A stretch of 64,000 nt of DNA. Origin: Maliibacterium massiliense. GTDB taxonomy: Bacteria; Bacillota; Clostridia; Christensenellales; Maliibacteriaceae. The stretch is taken from assembly GCF_900604345.1 (NCBI RefSeq), contig NZ_LR026983.1:124001-188000 (forward strand). Direction: 5' to 3'. This document shows positions 43,239 to 52,701 of this stretch, one piece after another. Positions within the stretch are counted from its first letter, which is position 1. Every line of letters starts with the position of its first letter. The position numbers and the translations under genes were made by a program. Under the pieces are notes generated by a model, which saw only the letters and a program-made list of their open reading frames with translations, was not told where the DNA came from and did no database searches.

Positions 43239-43784
43239 ATGAAAAAATGGCTCCGTTTCATCCCGCTGGCGCTGCTGGTGGCCGTCGCCATCGTGCTGGT
43301 GCCCAAGGCCTGCAGCAGGCAGGTCAAGGAAAACGACCCTGATAACCTCAGCCAGCTGCCCTACAGCGTGGGCGCGCAGCAGGGCGACTGGGAGGTCTAT
43401 ATGGACGTGCGAGTATCCAACGAGGAGGACCGCGCCGCCATGCAGGCCGTCCCCGAGGGCACGGACACAGCAAAGCTGCAGGACGGCTACCGCACGCTCT
43501 TTCGCATCAAATACAACGGCGCCGAGCAGATCACGGAGCTGGAGTACACCTTTGCCAAAGGCACCCAGTGGGGCTGCAGTGGCACGCTCAAGCCCGTGGA
43601 GGGTGAATCCAGCATCAACAAGGGGCTCAACGGCAAGGACGATATGGGCGGCTTTTTCTTCAGCAAGGACGCCAGCATCGGCGGACCCATCCCCCCCAAG
43701 GCGCGCGAATACAAGCTAACCCTCAAGGGAAAGACCGCCTCGGGCCAGAGCATCAAAGAAAATCTGACCCTGCGCGCCCAATAG
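43239..43784 (+). CDS. Small secreted or membrane-anchored protein, unknown function
   Basis: 181 residues. A typical N-terminal signal or anchor (K-K-W-L-R-F-I-P-L-A-L-L-V-A-V-A-I-V-L-V) is followed by a soluble domain of mainly beta character with one internal G-C-S-G. A Cys at 25 lies shortly after the hydrophobic core but the lipobox is poor. AAAGGAG precedes the ATG. I do not recognise the family. It lies 73 bases after the ABC-F gene and could be read through from it or use its own promoter; a terminator follows. Confidence 0.75.
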   Translation: MKKWLRFIPLALLVAVAIVLVPKACSRQVKENDPDNLSQLPYSVGAQQGDWEVYMDVRVSNEEDRAAMQAVPEGTDTAKLQDGYRTLFRIKYNGAEQITELEYTFAKGTQWGCSGTLKPVEGESSINKGLNGKDDMGGFFFSKDASIGGPIPPKAREYKLTLKGKTASGQSIKENLTLRAQ

Positions 43785-43807
43785 CCACAGCAGCTTTGCC
43801 AAAGAGA

Positions 43808-43845
43808 GCCGCCCGGCAGCCTGACCTGCCGGGCGGTTATTTTTG
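43808..43845 (+). terminator. Terminator after the secreted-protein gene
   Basis: GCCGCCCGGCAG paired with CTGCCGGGCGGT, six-base loop, then TTATTTTTG. Confidence 0.85.
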
Positions 43846-44310
43846 TGGGATGTTCCTGCCGCGCATTTGGCGCATCGGCGGGCATGCGCGCCTTACGCCA
43901 GGCAGCGCGTGTGATGTGCACGACGCTTTGCCGGATGCCGCCAGGCGCAATGCGATTTTTCATCTAACCGCCCACAGCGTTTATGTAATAAAAGCCTGCC
44001 ATCTCCTGCAAAACGCACGCAAAGAGAGCAGCGCATGCGCGCTGCACAAGTCCAAGCTACCCGTGGATGGGTGGTCTTTTTGGGCCTCTACATAAAGCAA
44101 CGGTGTCCCGCGCGCCGCAGCGCTGGCGCAGCCCTGAAAGTTCGACCGAAAATTTGTTTTGCCTGTGACGCATAGCTCAAAACAGGGCCCTTCGGCCCCC
44201 AGGGGCGCGCGGGCGCGTATTCCGATTCTGCACACTGGCGAGCGCAGACTGGCGTGGACACACGCGCTGAAAACGCGCTACGCCTTCCCTACCCGCGTAC
44301 CGCGCACATT
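43846..44310. other. Gene-less stretch of about 460 bases
   Basis: No frame has a convincing ribosome site, and no recognisable product or RNA structure is seen. It lies between converging genes. Confidence 0.4.
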
Positions 44311-44346
44311 AAAAAAGCGCGGCACTGTGTGCGCCGCGCAAAAAAC
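44311..44346 (-). terminator. Terminator downstream of uraA
   Basis: GCGCGGC/GCCGCGC stem flanked by A-runs on both sides, so it can end transcripts on either strand; the minus strand ends in TTTTTT. Confidence 0.8.
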
Positions 44347-44359
44347 GATTTAACGGGGT

Positions 44360-45673
44360 TTAAGCCGCGTTCTTATCCTTGGTTTTGTCGATGTTTTCCG
44401 GCAGCAGCTTGTTGAGCACAATGCCGATGATCGCTGCCAGCGCCACGCCCGAGATGCTGACGATGTCATTGATCTGGAAGGCTGCGCCGCCCAGGCCCAT
44501 GACCATCATCACCGCCACAATCAAAAGGTTTCTGCTCTTTTTAAAGTCCACCTGGTTCTCCACCAGCGTGCGCAGGCCGACCGATGCGATCATGCCGTAG
44601 AGGATGATGCTGATGCCACCCAGCACCGCGTGCGGCAGGGTGTTGATAAAGCCGCCCACCTTGCCGAAGAAGCTCAGAAAAATAGCGAAGATCGCCGCGA
44701 TCTCCAGCGTCACGGGGTTATAGTTGCCGGTGGCCGCAAGCACGCCGGTGTTCTCGGAATAGGTGGTGTTGGCGGGGCCGCCGATCGCGCCGGCCAGCAT
44801 GGTGGCCAGGCCGTCGCCGATCAGGGTCCTATGCAGGCCGGGGTCCTTGATGAAGTCCTTGCCCACCACAGCGCCGTTGGCCGACACATCGCCGATGTGC
44901 TCCACAAACGTCACGATGGCCACGGGCGCGATGACCGCAATGGCCTTCCAGTCAAACAGCGGCAGGGAGAATTTGGGAAGCTCCACCCATGCGGCATCTG
45001 CGATGGCCTGCGTGCTTACCAGGGGCACGCCGCACCAGGTGAAGATCCACGCGGTGAGGTAGCCCGCCGCGATGCCAAAGAGGATGGGCACCAGCTTGAA
45101 GAAGCCCTTGGCGAATACGGAGACGCACATCATCACACCGATGGTCACCGCCGCGACGATCCAGTTGGAGAGCAGCGGCATGCCTGAAAGCGCCACGGCG
45201 CCCGCGCCGTTTTCCGTCACAATATTGTTGATGGCGGTGGGCGCGAGCATCAGACCGATGATGATGATGATGGGGCCGGTGACCACCGGCGGGAAGAAGC
45301 TGCGCACGCGATCCACGCCGAAGACCTTCACCAGCAGCGAAAGGATCAGGTACATGGCGCCCGCGGCGATGATGCCGCCGCCCGCATACTGCAGGCCCAC
45401 GTTATACTCCGGCGTGCCGATGGCCGCGCCGCCGGACATCATGTCCGCCACCACGATAATCGCGGTGATAAACGCAAAGCTGGAGCCTAAAAATACAGGC
45501 ACCTTGCGCTTGGTGATCAGGTGGAACAGCAGCGTGCCCAGGCCTGCGGCAAACAGGGTGACTGAGACGTCCATGCCCGTCATGAGCGGCACAAGCACCG
45601 TTGCGCCGAACATGGCAAAGACATGCTGGATGCCCAGCACCACCATCTTGCCCGTGGATTGGTTCTTCTCCAT
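44360..45673 (-). CDS. uraA: Uracil permease (UraA/PyrP, NAT/NCS2 family)
   Basis: Proton-coupled uracil importer with about 14 membrane helices in 437 residues. Motifs: Q-H-V-F-A-M-F-G-A-T-V-L-V-P, the Glu-containing F-V-E-H-I-G-D-V-S-A (substrate site), and G-G-P-A-N-T-T-Y-S-E-N-T-G-V-L. It is the second gene of the pyrR operon, 71 bases after pyrR, so it is switched by the same PyrR attenuator. In Bacillus pyrP sits in the same position. Confidence 0.94.
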   Translation of the reverse strand: MEKNQSTGKMVVLGIQHVFAMFGATVLVPLMTGMDVSVTLFAAGLGTLLFHLITKRKVPVFLGSSFAFITAIIVVADMMSGGAAIGTPEYNVGLQYAGGGIIAAGAMYLILSLLVKVFGVDRVRSFFPPVVTGPIIIIIGLMLAPTAINNIVTENGAGAVALSGMPLLSNWIVAAVTIGVMMCVSVFAKGFFKLVPILFGIAAGYLTAWIFTWCGVPLVSTQAIADAAWVELPKFSLPLFDWKAIAVIAPVAIVTFVEHIGDVSANGAVVGKDFIKDPGLHRTLIGDGLATMLAGAIGGPANTTYSENTGVLAATGNYNPVTLEIAAIFAIFLSFFGKVGGFINTLPHAVLGGISIILYGMIASVGLRTLVENQVDFKKSRNLLIVAVMMVMGLGGAAFQINDIVSISGVALAAIIGIVLNKLLPENIDKTKDKNAA

Positions 45674-45744
45674 GATGATACCCCCTTCGATGTTGCGGTA
45701 AAAATAGATGTATTAGAGCAAAAGCCGCCGGATGGTATGCAGCT

Positions 45745-46410
<666 letters not shown>

Positions 46411-46425
46411 TGACCCATCTGTATT

Positions 46426-46454
46426 AGGATAGCATAAAGAGGCAGGCATGTCCA
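46426..46454 (-). promoter_or_regulatory. Promoter of pyrR-uraA
   Basis: TGGACA (46449-46454), 17 bases, TATCCT (46426-46431), just upstream of the PyrR-binding loop. Confidence 0.6.
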
Positions 46455-46480
46455 CGACAAATTTCTGAAAAAGGCGCACT

Positions 46481-47431
46481 TTAAGGATACATTTTGCGCA
46501 GCGTTTCGAGCGCCTTTGCAAAATCGGGGAACAGCGGCGCCTCAAAGGTCATCTGCACCCCTGTGCGCGGGTGCGCAAAGCCCAGCAGGCGCGCGTGCAG
46601 CGCCTGGGCCTCCAGCATGCCCAGCTTGCATTTTTTTGCCCCGTAGAGCGGATCGCCCGTGACGGGATGGCCGATGCTCGCCATATGCACGCGTATCTGA
46701 TGCGTGCGCCCGGTGCGCAGGTGCAGCTCCACAAAGGTATACTGCCCGCCGAAGCGCGCCAGCACGCGGTACTCGGTGGCCGCCTCCCGCCCGTTTGGCA
46801 CAACCGCCATTCTTTTGCGGTGCACGGGATGCCGCCCAATGGGCGCCTCGATCAATCCCTCGTCCTGTTTGATGTTGCCGTCCACAATCGCCCAGTAGCG
46901 CCGAAGCACGCTGCGCTGCTTGATCTGCGCCGAGAGGGACTGGTGGGCCATGTCGCTTTTCGCCACCACAAGGCTGCCGGTCGTATCCTTGTCGAGCCGG
47001 TGCACAATGCCCGGCCGCAGCGCGCCGCCGATGCCCGACAGGTCCCCGCAGTGGTAGAGCAGCGCCTGCACCAGCGTGCCCGTCTCATTGCCCGCGGCGG
47101 GGTGCACCACCAGGCCACGGGGCTTATTGATGACGATCAGGTCGCTGTCCTCGTAGAGGATCTGCAGGGGGATATCCTCCCCCACCAGCGCCATCGGCGC
47201 CGGCGGCGGAATGATTGCCGTCACCTGCGCGCCCGCCTTTAGCTTGCAGGAGACCTGCGCGCACGCCTTGCCCGCCACCTGCACGCAGCCTTGGCGGATC
47301 AGGTGCTGCGCCATGGAACGGGTGGCCACGCCATGGGCGGCCAAAAAGACGTCCAGGCGCGTGCCTGCCTCCTCCTGCGCCACGCAAAGGGCGCGCGTCT
47401 CTCCTTGGCGCGGCGCGCCTGCGTCACACAT
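46481..47431 (-). CDS. Pseudouridine synthase RluD family (YlyB)
   Basis: Isomerises uridines in 23S rRNA. N-terminal S4 domain (T-R-L-D-V-F-L-A-A-H-G to about 75), then the catalytic domain with G-I-V-H-R-L-D-K-D-T-T-G (catalytic Asp) and R-T-G-R-T-H-Q-I-R-V-H. 316 residues from the ATG at 47431, which overlaps the lspA stop by eight bases (ATGTGTGA), with CGGAG upstream. The ylyB position between lspA and pyrR is conserved in Bacillus. Exact target uridines are not predictable. Confidence 0.9.
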   Translation of the reverse strand: MCDAGAPRQGETRALCVAQEEAGTRLDVFLAAHGVATRSMAQHLIRQGCVQVAGKACAQVSCKLKAGAQVTAIIPPPAPMALVGEDIPLQILYEDSDLIVINKPRGLVVHPAAGNETGTLVQALLYHCGDLSGIGGALRPGIVHRLDKDTTGSLVVAKSDMAHQSLSAQIKQRSVLRRYWAIVDGNIKQDEGLIEAPIGRHPVHRKRMAVVPNGREAATEYRVLARFGGQYTFVELHLRTGRTHQIRVHMASIGHPVTGDPLYGAKKCKLGMLEAQALHARLLGFAHPRTGVQMTFEAPLFPDFAKALETLRKMYP

Positions 47432-48041
47432 CGCGCGCATCTCCGGTTTTTTCCACCTCCGCGGGGGGCGTGGAGGCGTCCTGCTTGGTTGGTGCCTCTT
47501 TATCCGGCACGCTGGGCGCCGCATCACATTCTACCGCCGCGCCCTCTACCTGTGCACCATCCGCCCCAGTGTCCTTGCGCGCCTTTTCCGGGAAATGCCT
47601 GTCGTGCAAAAACAGCACGTAGATGCACACCAGCACCAGCCCCACCGACAAAAAGCAGTCCGCCACATTGAACACGGCAAAATCAAAAAGCCGGATCTCA
47701 AAATAGTCGATTACGTACCCCAGGCGTATCCGGTCGATGGCGTTGCCCAGCGCGCCCGCAGTGATGAGCATCAGCGTAAAGCGCAGGAATTTGGGTGTTG
47801 GCCGGTATTTATAGAACACAAACAGCACTGCGGCAAGCATCACCGCCGTGACGATATAAAACAGCACGTGCTGCCCCTGCAGCAGCCCAAAGGCCGCGCC
47901 CCGGTTCTCCACATACGTCAGGTGCAGCACATGGGGCCACAGCGCGTACGATTGCCCCGGCAGTGCGCGCAGCGCCAGCGCCCATACCTTTGACAGCTGA
48001 TCAAGCCCGACGAGCAGCGCGATACCAAGCACCGTCCACAA
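47424..48041 (-). CDS. lspA: Lipoprotein signal peptidase (SPase II)
   Basis: Membrane aspartyl protease that cleaves prolipoproteins ahead of the lipidated Cys. Four membrane helices; D-Q-L-S-K-V near the N-terminus; catalytic Asps in G-N-A-I-D-R and F-N-V-A-D-C. The TTG at 48041 is preferred: GGAGG lies nine bases upstream and M-W-T-V-L-G-I matches homologues. An acidic, Pro/Ala/Glu-rich C-terminal tail of about 50 residues after the last helix is longer than usual (205 residues against about 155-165). Confidence 0.93.
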   Translation of the reverse strand: MWTVLGIALLVGLDQLSKVWALALRALPGQSYALWPHVLHLTYVENRGAAFGLLQGQHVLFYIVTAVMLAAVLFVFYKYRPTPKFLRFTLMLITAGALGNAIDRIRLGYVIDYFEIRLFDFAVFNVADCFLSVGLVLVCIYVLFLHDRHFPEKARKDTGADGAQVEGAAVECDAAPSVPDKEAPTKQDASTPPAEVEKTGDARDV

Positions 48042-48166
48042 AAGAACATTCCTCCTTTTACATGCGCCCTGCGGCACGGCACAAAGGCGCGTCCCGCGAA
48101 CCTGAAAAACAGGCACCCGCCCTATTGCCTGTGGCGCGTGCCCGCTTGCATCATTCTTCGCTTGTT

Positions 48167-48841
48167 TTATTCGATGACCCAATCCTCATCGTTGCTGATG
48201 CGCTCCTGCACATCCTGCACCACGCTCTGCTGCGCCTGCAGCTCCTGCTCCAGCGAGACCGGCTGTACCTTAAAGAGCGGGTCGCTGGCCAGCACCGCCA
48301 TTTCGGCCTCCAGCGCCACACGGATGCGCGCGCCGTACTCCGCGATGCGCTCGCGCGCCTGGTCGGACTGCATGATGATATTCTCCGCGTCCTTGCGCGC
48401 CTTTTCGATAATTGTCTCGGCCTCGCGCTTGTTGGCGTCGATCTTGACCTGGGACTGCTCCATCGCCATGGCCACCTGTTTGTCCACCTGGGCCTGCGCG
48501 CCCATGATGATGCGCTGCGCCTGGAGACGCGCCTCCTCAAGCACCTTCTCCGACTCGCGCGGCGCGGCCGATTCAACCACCTTCACCTGCGGCGCGGGCA
48601 CTTCAGGCGCTGCCGGGGCCTCGGCCTTGGGGGCCTTTGGGGCCTGCTCCAGCTGCGCCTCCAGCTGGGCGGCGCGCTCCTTGTAGCGGACGCTCTCGCG
48701 CTCTGCCTTGCGGCAGTTGTTCTCCAAATCCTTGCACACCTGCAGGATTTCCTCTAAAAAGTCGTCCACCTCTGTGGTGTTGTAGCCACGAAACGAGGTG
48801 GCGAACTGTTTTTCTTCGATCATGGAAGGATCAAACGCCAT
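48167..48841 (-). CDS. divIVA: Cell-division initiation protein DivIVA
   Basis: Coiled-coil protein that senses negative membrane curvature at poles and septa. The N-terminal lipid-binding head shows F-A-T-S-F-R-G-Y-N-T-T-E-V-D-D-F-L-E-E-I, with the membrane-inserting Phe/Arg pair. A first coiled coil, an Ala/Pro linker (about 80-105) and a second coiled coil with Gln/Glu heptads follow. ATG at 48841 after AAAAGGAG; 224 residues. Between ylmH and lspA; ileS, found here in Bacillus, is absent. Confidence 0.93.
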   Translation of the reverse strand: MAFDPSMIEEKQFATSFRGYNTTEVDDFLEEILQVCKDLENNCRKAERESVRYKERAAQLEAQLEQAPKAPKAEAPAAPEVPAPQVKVVESAAPRESEKVLEEARLQAQRIIMGAQAQVDKQVAMAMEQSQVKIDANKREAETIIEKARKDAENIIMQSDQARERIAEYGARIRVALEAEMAVLASDPLFKVQPVSLEQELQAQQSVVQDVQERISNDEDWVIE

Positions 48842-48881
48842 CAAAAAACACTCCTTTTTACGCTCATGCGACTTCTATCCA

Positions 48882-49628
48882 TCAAACACGCTGCCCCACC
48901 ACGATGTGCGTGCGGCCCTTTCGCGTAAGTGATCCAACTTCAAGGATATCGTACCTGCCAAATCCGCGCAGCGAGAGCGTGTCGCCCTGCTGCAGGCGCG
49001 CATCGGCGCGCAGCGTTTCGCAGTGGTTGAGACGCACGCCGCCCGAGGCGATAAGCTGCGCGCACTTTTCCCTGGAAAGGGGGAGCGCCACCGACAGCGC
49101 CGCGTCCAGCCGCAGCGATGCCACCGTGCCGCGGTGCAGCGTATAGCGCCGCTCGGGCGGGACAAAGGGCGCATCCGCCCGGCGCACCGACACGTGTGCG
49201 CGCCCCACGCGCAGCAACTGCCTAGTGATGTAATCGGCCATGGTATCCGTCACAAATACATCGCAGCTGTGACTGTGCAGCACGATATCCCCCACCTGGA
49301 CGCGCTCAATGCCCAGCCCCAGCAGGGCCCCGAGCATGTCACGGTGGCTGAGGCCCGCCGCCTCCGGCCAGCTGACGCACAGACGTGCCATGGGGTAATC
49401 TTCCGGCGCGGGAGGCGCGTCAGCGCAGCACACCATGCAGCGCTCCGCGTCATCGTATCCCCCAAAGGGAAACGCGCCCACACCCTCCTTCGCGGCGGCG
49501 GTGGCGGCCCAGGCTGCCTGTTCCTCATCCAAAAAGGTCGTGTACTGGGCGCGGCCGCTGCGCGCAGCGCGTCTGGCCGCATCCCGGGCCATGGCCATGA
49601 AGGCCGTCTGTTCACGCACAGGCGCCAT
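48882..49628 (-). CDS. ylmH: YlmH, S4-domain RNA-binding protein
   Basis: RNA-binding protein; recent work on the Bacillus homologue links it to 50S rescue and C-tailing alongside RqcH. N-terminal domain with F-L-D-E-E-Q and F-P-F-G-G-Y-D-D-A-E-R, a middle domain with G-L-G-I-E-R-V-Q-V-G-D-I, and a C-terminal S4 domain (about 178-240) with L-R-L-D-A-A-L-S-V-A and G-G-V-R-L-N. 248 residues. rqcH is also in this window. Follows ylmG by 11 bases. Confidence 0.9.
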   Translation of the reverse strand: MAPVREQTAFMAMARDAARRAARSGRAQYTTFLDEEQAAWAATAAAKEGVGAFPFGGYDDAERCMVCCADAPPAPEDYPMARLCVSWPEAAGLSHRDMLGALLGLGIERVQVGDIVLHSHSCDVFVTDTMADYITRQLLRVGRAHVSVRRADAPFVPPERRYTLHRGTVASLRLDAALSVALPLSREKCAQLIASGGVRLNHCETLRADARLQQGDTLSLRGFGRYDILEVGSLTRKGRTHIVVGQRV

Positions 49629-49639
49629 GAAAAAACTCC

Positions 49640-49942
49640 TTAATACACCCGCATCATGCTGAGTATGAGCATCTGCAGCAGCTGCTGGACCAGCAACAGC
49701 GCCAGATACGCCAGGATGGGCGACAGGTCAATGGGCAGGCGACCCTTGCTAAAGCGCATAAAAAGCCTGCGGAATGGGTTCAGGATGGGCGCGACGATTC
49801 GGTCGAGCGTGACGCGCACCTTGTTAAACGGCGGCAGGATCCATGAAAGAATCGCGTTGATAAAGATCACCGCGACCAGCACGCCAATGAAGATATTGAC
49901 GCCCTGCAATATGGGTACAACTACCGCGGCGGCGCCGTTCAT
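49640..49942 (-). CDS. ylmG: YlmG / YggT-family membrane protein
   Basis: 100 residues with two membrane helices flanking a short loop; the YggT signature I-L-S-W-I-L-P-P-F and I-L-N-P-F-R-R-L-F is present. The family is linked to division or membrane organisation; biochemical function is unproven. The start overlaps sepF's stop (ATGA), so translation is coupled. Confidence 0.9.
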   Translation of the reverse strand: MNGAAAVVVPILQGVNIFIGVLVAVIFINAILSWILPPFNKVRVTLDRIVAPILNPFRRLFMRFSKGRLPIDLSPILAYLALLLVQQLLQMLILSMMRVY

Positions 49943-50502
49943 GCCCGCTGCTCCGTGCGGCGGCGGCCGCTGCCCAGCGCGTAAAAGCTGCTGCCCTGCA
50001 TCTCATCGGGCACGTTGCCGCTGATATCGACGCTATTGGGCGCGAGCACAAAGATGCCGTTGGCCACCTTGAAGATGGAGCCGGAGAGCGCATAGACCGC
50101 GCCGCTCATAAAGTCCAGCACGCGCTGGGCGACGTCCAGCTCCAGTTCCTCCAGATTGACAATCACAGGCTTGCCCTGGCGCAGGTTATCGATGATATTC
50201 TGCGTATCATCGTAGGACATGGGGCGGTAGACCAGCATTTTCATCTGGCTCATCGACGCGCGGGGCTGAGGCATTGCAACCACCTTCCCATGATTCTTAC
50301 GCTCCGCACGCGCGCGCTTGCGCTCTACGCGCGGCTCGTCCTCATAATCGTCTTCCTGATAGTCGTCGTACTGCTGCATACGCCCCCGCACCGGAGGCGC
50401 TTCATCGTATACGTCGTCATCCTCCATGTATTCATCATCATCGACGTCGGTTTCCTCCAGGCCGATGATATCAAGCATCTTGCCGAAAAAGCGATTTTTC
50501 AT
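49939..50502 (-). CDS. sepF: Cell division protein SepF
   Basis: FtsZ-binding, membrane-associated ring protein that helps anchor and curve the Z-ring. The N-terminal amphipathic start (M-K-N-R-F-F-G-K-M-L-D-I-I-G-L) binds membrane; a long acidic, Tyr/Asp-rich linker (about 16-85) follows; the C-terminal domain has V-Y-R-P-M-S-Y-D-D-T-Q-N-I-I-D-N-L-R and V-N-L-E-E-L-E-L-D-V-A-Q-R-V-L-D-F-M-S-G. 187 residues. No ftsA/ftsZ in the window. Confidence 0.95.
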   Translation of the reverse strand: MKNRFFGKMLDIIGLEETDVDDDEYMEDDDVYDEAPPVRGRMQQYDDYQEDDYEDEPRVERKRARAERKNHGKVVAMPQPRASMSQMKMLVYRPMSYDDTQNIIDNLRQGKPVIVNLEELELDVAQRVLDFMSGAVYALSGSIFKVANGIFVLAPNSVDISGNVPDEMQGSSFYALGSGRRRTEQRA

Positions 50503-50519
50503 TGTGTTTCCCCTTTCCC

Positions 50520-51212
50520 CTATTTCTGCTGCTGAACATCGCGCGGGCCGAACAGTGCCGTGCCGATGCGCACGTGCGTTGCACCCTGTGCAATCGCAAT
50601 CTCAAAGTCATGTGTCATGCCCATGGAGAGCCAGCCCAAATCCGCCTCGGGGTACCTGGCCTTGAGCGCGTCGCGCGCCTGGCGCACCTGGGCAAATGCC
50701 GCTGCAGGCGCCACATCAAGCGGGGGCACGCACATCACGCCGCGCAGGCGCAGGTGCGCCTTGGCAAGCACGCACTCCAGCAGCGCAGGCGCCTCGTCCA
50801 GCGCCGCGCCGCCCCGCTGCGGGGCGTCCTCCAGGCGCAGCTGCAGCAGCACGTCCACTGTACGGCCTGCGCGCGCGGCCTGGCGCTCGATTTCCTCCGC
50901 CAGCGCAGCACGGTCCAGCGAATGAACCGCATCCACGCATGATATGATATATTTTACCTTGTTGCGCTGCAATTGTCCAATAAAATGCAGCCGGCTGCGC
51001 CCCAAAAGCGCAGGCGCGTGCCCAGCCAATTCCTGGACGCGGTTTTCCCCTACATCTGTGATGCCCAGCGCAAGCGCCCGCTGCACCGTGGCACAGTCCT
51101 GCGTCTTGATCGCGGCAATCAGCGTAATCTCTTGGGGGTCACGCCCCGCGCGCGCGGCCGCCTGCGCGATGCGCGCGCGCACCGCTTCGATCCTATCCTG
51201 CAACTGCTCCAT
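50520..51212 (-). CDS. YggS/PLPBP pyridoxal-phosphate homeostasis protein
   Basis: Single-domain, alanine-racemase-like PLP-binding protein that controls free PLP levels. L-I-A-A-I-K-T-Q holds the PLP lysine; G-E-N-R-V-Q-E and H-F-I-G-Q-L-Q-R-N-K-V are conserved, as is L-S-M-G-M-T-H-D-F-E-I-A-I. It corresponds to ylmE of Bacillus. The ATG at 51212 gives 230 residues, but no good ribosome site is visible; a GTG five codons upstream is possible. Between the hlyD-like gene and sepF. Confidence 0.9.
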   Translation of the reverse strand: MEQLQDRIEAVRARIAQAAARAGRDPQEITLIAAIKTQDCATVQRALALGITDVGENRVQELAGHAPALLGRSRLHFIGQLQRNKVKYIISCVDAVHSLDRAALAEEIERQAARAGRTVDVLLQLRLEDAPQRGGAALDEAPALLECVLAKAHLRLRGVMCVPPLDVAPAAAFAQVRQARDALKARYPEADLGWLSMGMTHDFEIAIAQGATHVRIGTALFGPRDVQQQK

Positions 51213-51252
51213 GCGCTCAACCGCCACTTTTCCTTCAATAATATAGCGTGTG

Positions 51253-52437
51253 TTATGTGCGCACCGTCTGCTTGACCTCCAGCGCACCCTCTTCTTTGGG
51301 CTGCACAATGGCCGCGCTCTTATCTTCCACCAGCACGTCCACCGGCACAAAAATGCTCTCGCCGCCATCGACGCGGTACACGCCGCGCTGCCCGTCCCTG
51401 GTCTTAAGCGCGGAGGCGGGCACCTTGAGCCCCTCAAAGCGCTTGCCCACCGTGCCGTTGATCTGGCGCACGCTCAAAAGGGGGCCGATATCCTGCGTCA
51501 CCTCCAGCACCTCCAGCAGCTGCTTGCCCTCGGCGCGCTGGCCCACAAGCTTGCCGGTAAAGGTGGTATCGGGGATATCGTCAAAGACGATATCGTACTG
51601 CTTTTGCAGCACCAAATCCCGCGACGCGCCCTCAGAGAGCACGAGGATATACCAGTGCGTGTTGTTGACGATGCGGAACATCGGCGTGTACAGCTTGGCT
51701 TCCTCGCTCTGCTGCACGTCACTTGCCTGCACCGCGTTTTTAACCGAGGAATACGTCAGCCCCTCCAGCGCGTCCATGCTTAGGGAAGCCTCGCAGCCAT
51801 CGGTAAAAAAGCTCACCACGCCGGAAAAGGGGGCCTTGACGTCCACGCGCCACTGCGCGATCTGCTCGGTAAGGCTTGTCTGCCTGTCGTAGAGCTGCTG
51901 CAGATGCTCATCTGCAGTGGCCACGCGCGTCAAATATGCCTGCCGGTCGCGCAGCAGGGGTTTCAGCTCCGTCTCCAGGCGCAGCACCTGCGCGTCGTTC
52001 TCCCCCCGCACCGCCGCGGCGATCTCATCGCCCTTGGCCTTGATGGAGGCATCCAGCGCCGCAAGGTCCGCATCCACAATGTCTTTGAGGATGTTGTTGC
52101 GCTGGTAGTCGACGATCTCCTCCTGCACGCGTGCAAGCTCGGCCAGCGTCTTTTCGCTGTAGCCGGATTTATATACCTGGGCGATGAGCGTATCGGTGCT
52201 GACACGCTCCCCCTCGGGCACCATGTACTCCAGCTTGCCGGTGGCCTCGGCGGCCACCACCTTTTCATCCCGCAGAATCACGCAGGAGATGGCGCGGCCG
52301 TCCTCCATCGTGCCCCACTGCACCGCGGCGGTGCGCTGCCTGCCAAACAGCGGCAAAACAAGCGCAACAATCACAAGGACGACCACGCTGATAAATACGA
52401 TAAAACGCGGTTTGATTTTCCGCCTACGGCGTCTCAA
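51253..52437 (-). CDS. HlyD-family membrane-fusion-like protein
   Basis: A basic N-terminus (R-R-R-R-R-K-I-K) precedes one membrane helix (about 11-32). The extracytoplasmic part shows a biotinyl-lipoyl-like segment (A-A-E-A-T-G-K-L-E-Y-M-V-P-E-G-E-R-V), a helical hairpin (about 95-205), and a returning lipoyl half with V-K-A-P-F-S-G-V-V-S. This resembles efflux or secretion adaptors of the HlyD family, but no transporter is adjacent; the same protein type is often found beside sepF in Clostridia. The TTG at 52437 fits the promoter and a GAGGCGG site; longer forms start almost at the transcript start. Confidence 0.75.
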   Translation of the reverse strand: MRRRRRKIKPRFIVFISVVVLVIVALVLPLFGRQRTAAVQWGTMEDGRAISCVILRDEKVVAAEATGKLEYMVPEGERVSTDTLIAQVYKSGYSEKTLAELARVQEEIVDYQRNNILKDIVDADLAALDASIKAKGDEIAAAVRGENDAQVLRLETELKPLLRDRQAYLTRVATADEHLQQLYDRQTSLTEQIAQWRVDVKAPFSGVVSFFTDGCEASLSMDALEGLTYSSVKNAVQASDVQQSEEAKLYTPMFRIVNNTHWYILVLSEGASRDLVLQKQYDIVFDDIPDTTFTGKLVGQRAEGKQLLEVLEVTQDIGPLLSVRQINGTVGKRFEGLKVPASALKTRDGQRGVYRVDGGESIFVPVDVLVEDKSAAIVQPKEEGALEVKQTVRT

Positions 52438-52475
52438 GAATGCCCACCGCCTCACGCACAATACTTACTTTTTCT

Positions 52476-52504
52476 ATTCTAATGCATCGGGCAGCATCCG
52501 TCAA
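52476..52504 (-). promoter_or_regulatory. Promoter of the hlyD-like/yggS/sepF/divIVA operon
   Basis: TTGACG (52499-52504), 17 bases, TAGAAT (52476-52481). It places the transcript start about 30 bases before the hlyD-like TTG. Confidence 0.72.
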
Positions 52505-52633
52505 AACCGCCGGCGTAAAAAGAATGGCTTTTTGCCGCTTGTTTTGCGGCCTGACGGTATTTCTCCCAAATATGTAATGCGCCCTGTCATGTGCCGCGCA
52601 CGCGCGCAGGTTGAAATTTCCACGCAAAAAAGC

Positions 52634-52686
52634 TTGACAAACAGATGCGCAAAAGACATATTGTATATATGCGCTATATACAATAT
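52634..52686 (+). promoter_or_regulatory. GntR promoter with 29-bp palindromic operator
   Basis: TTGACA (52634-52639) is followed at normal distance by an AT-rich -10 region that lies inside a perfect inverted repeat: ATATTGTATATA (52658-52669), TGCGC-type five-base centre, TATATACAATAT (52675-52686). Binding would block RNA polymerase, so autorepression by the GntR protein is likely. Confidence 0.78.
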
Positions 52687-52701
52687 TGTCAGGGGGCCCC
52701 C

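Noticed and set aside
48041..48182. Longer N-terminus for LspA
   Set aside because: The extension would overlap the end of divIVA, lacks a ribosome site and would put a polar segment before the first helix; the TTG at 48041 has GGAGG at the right distance.
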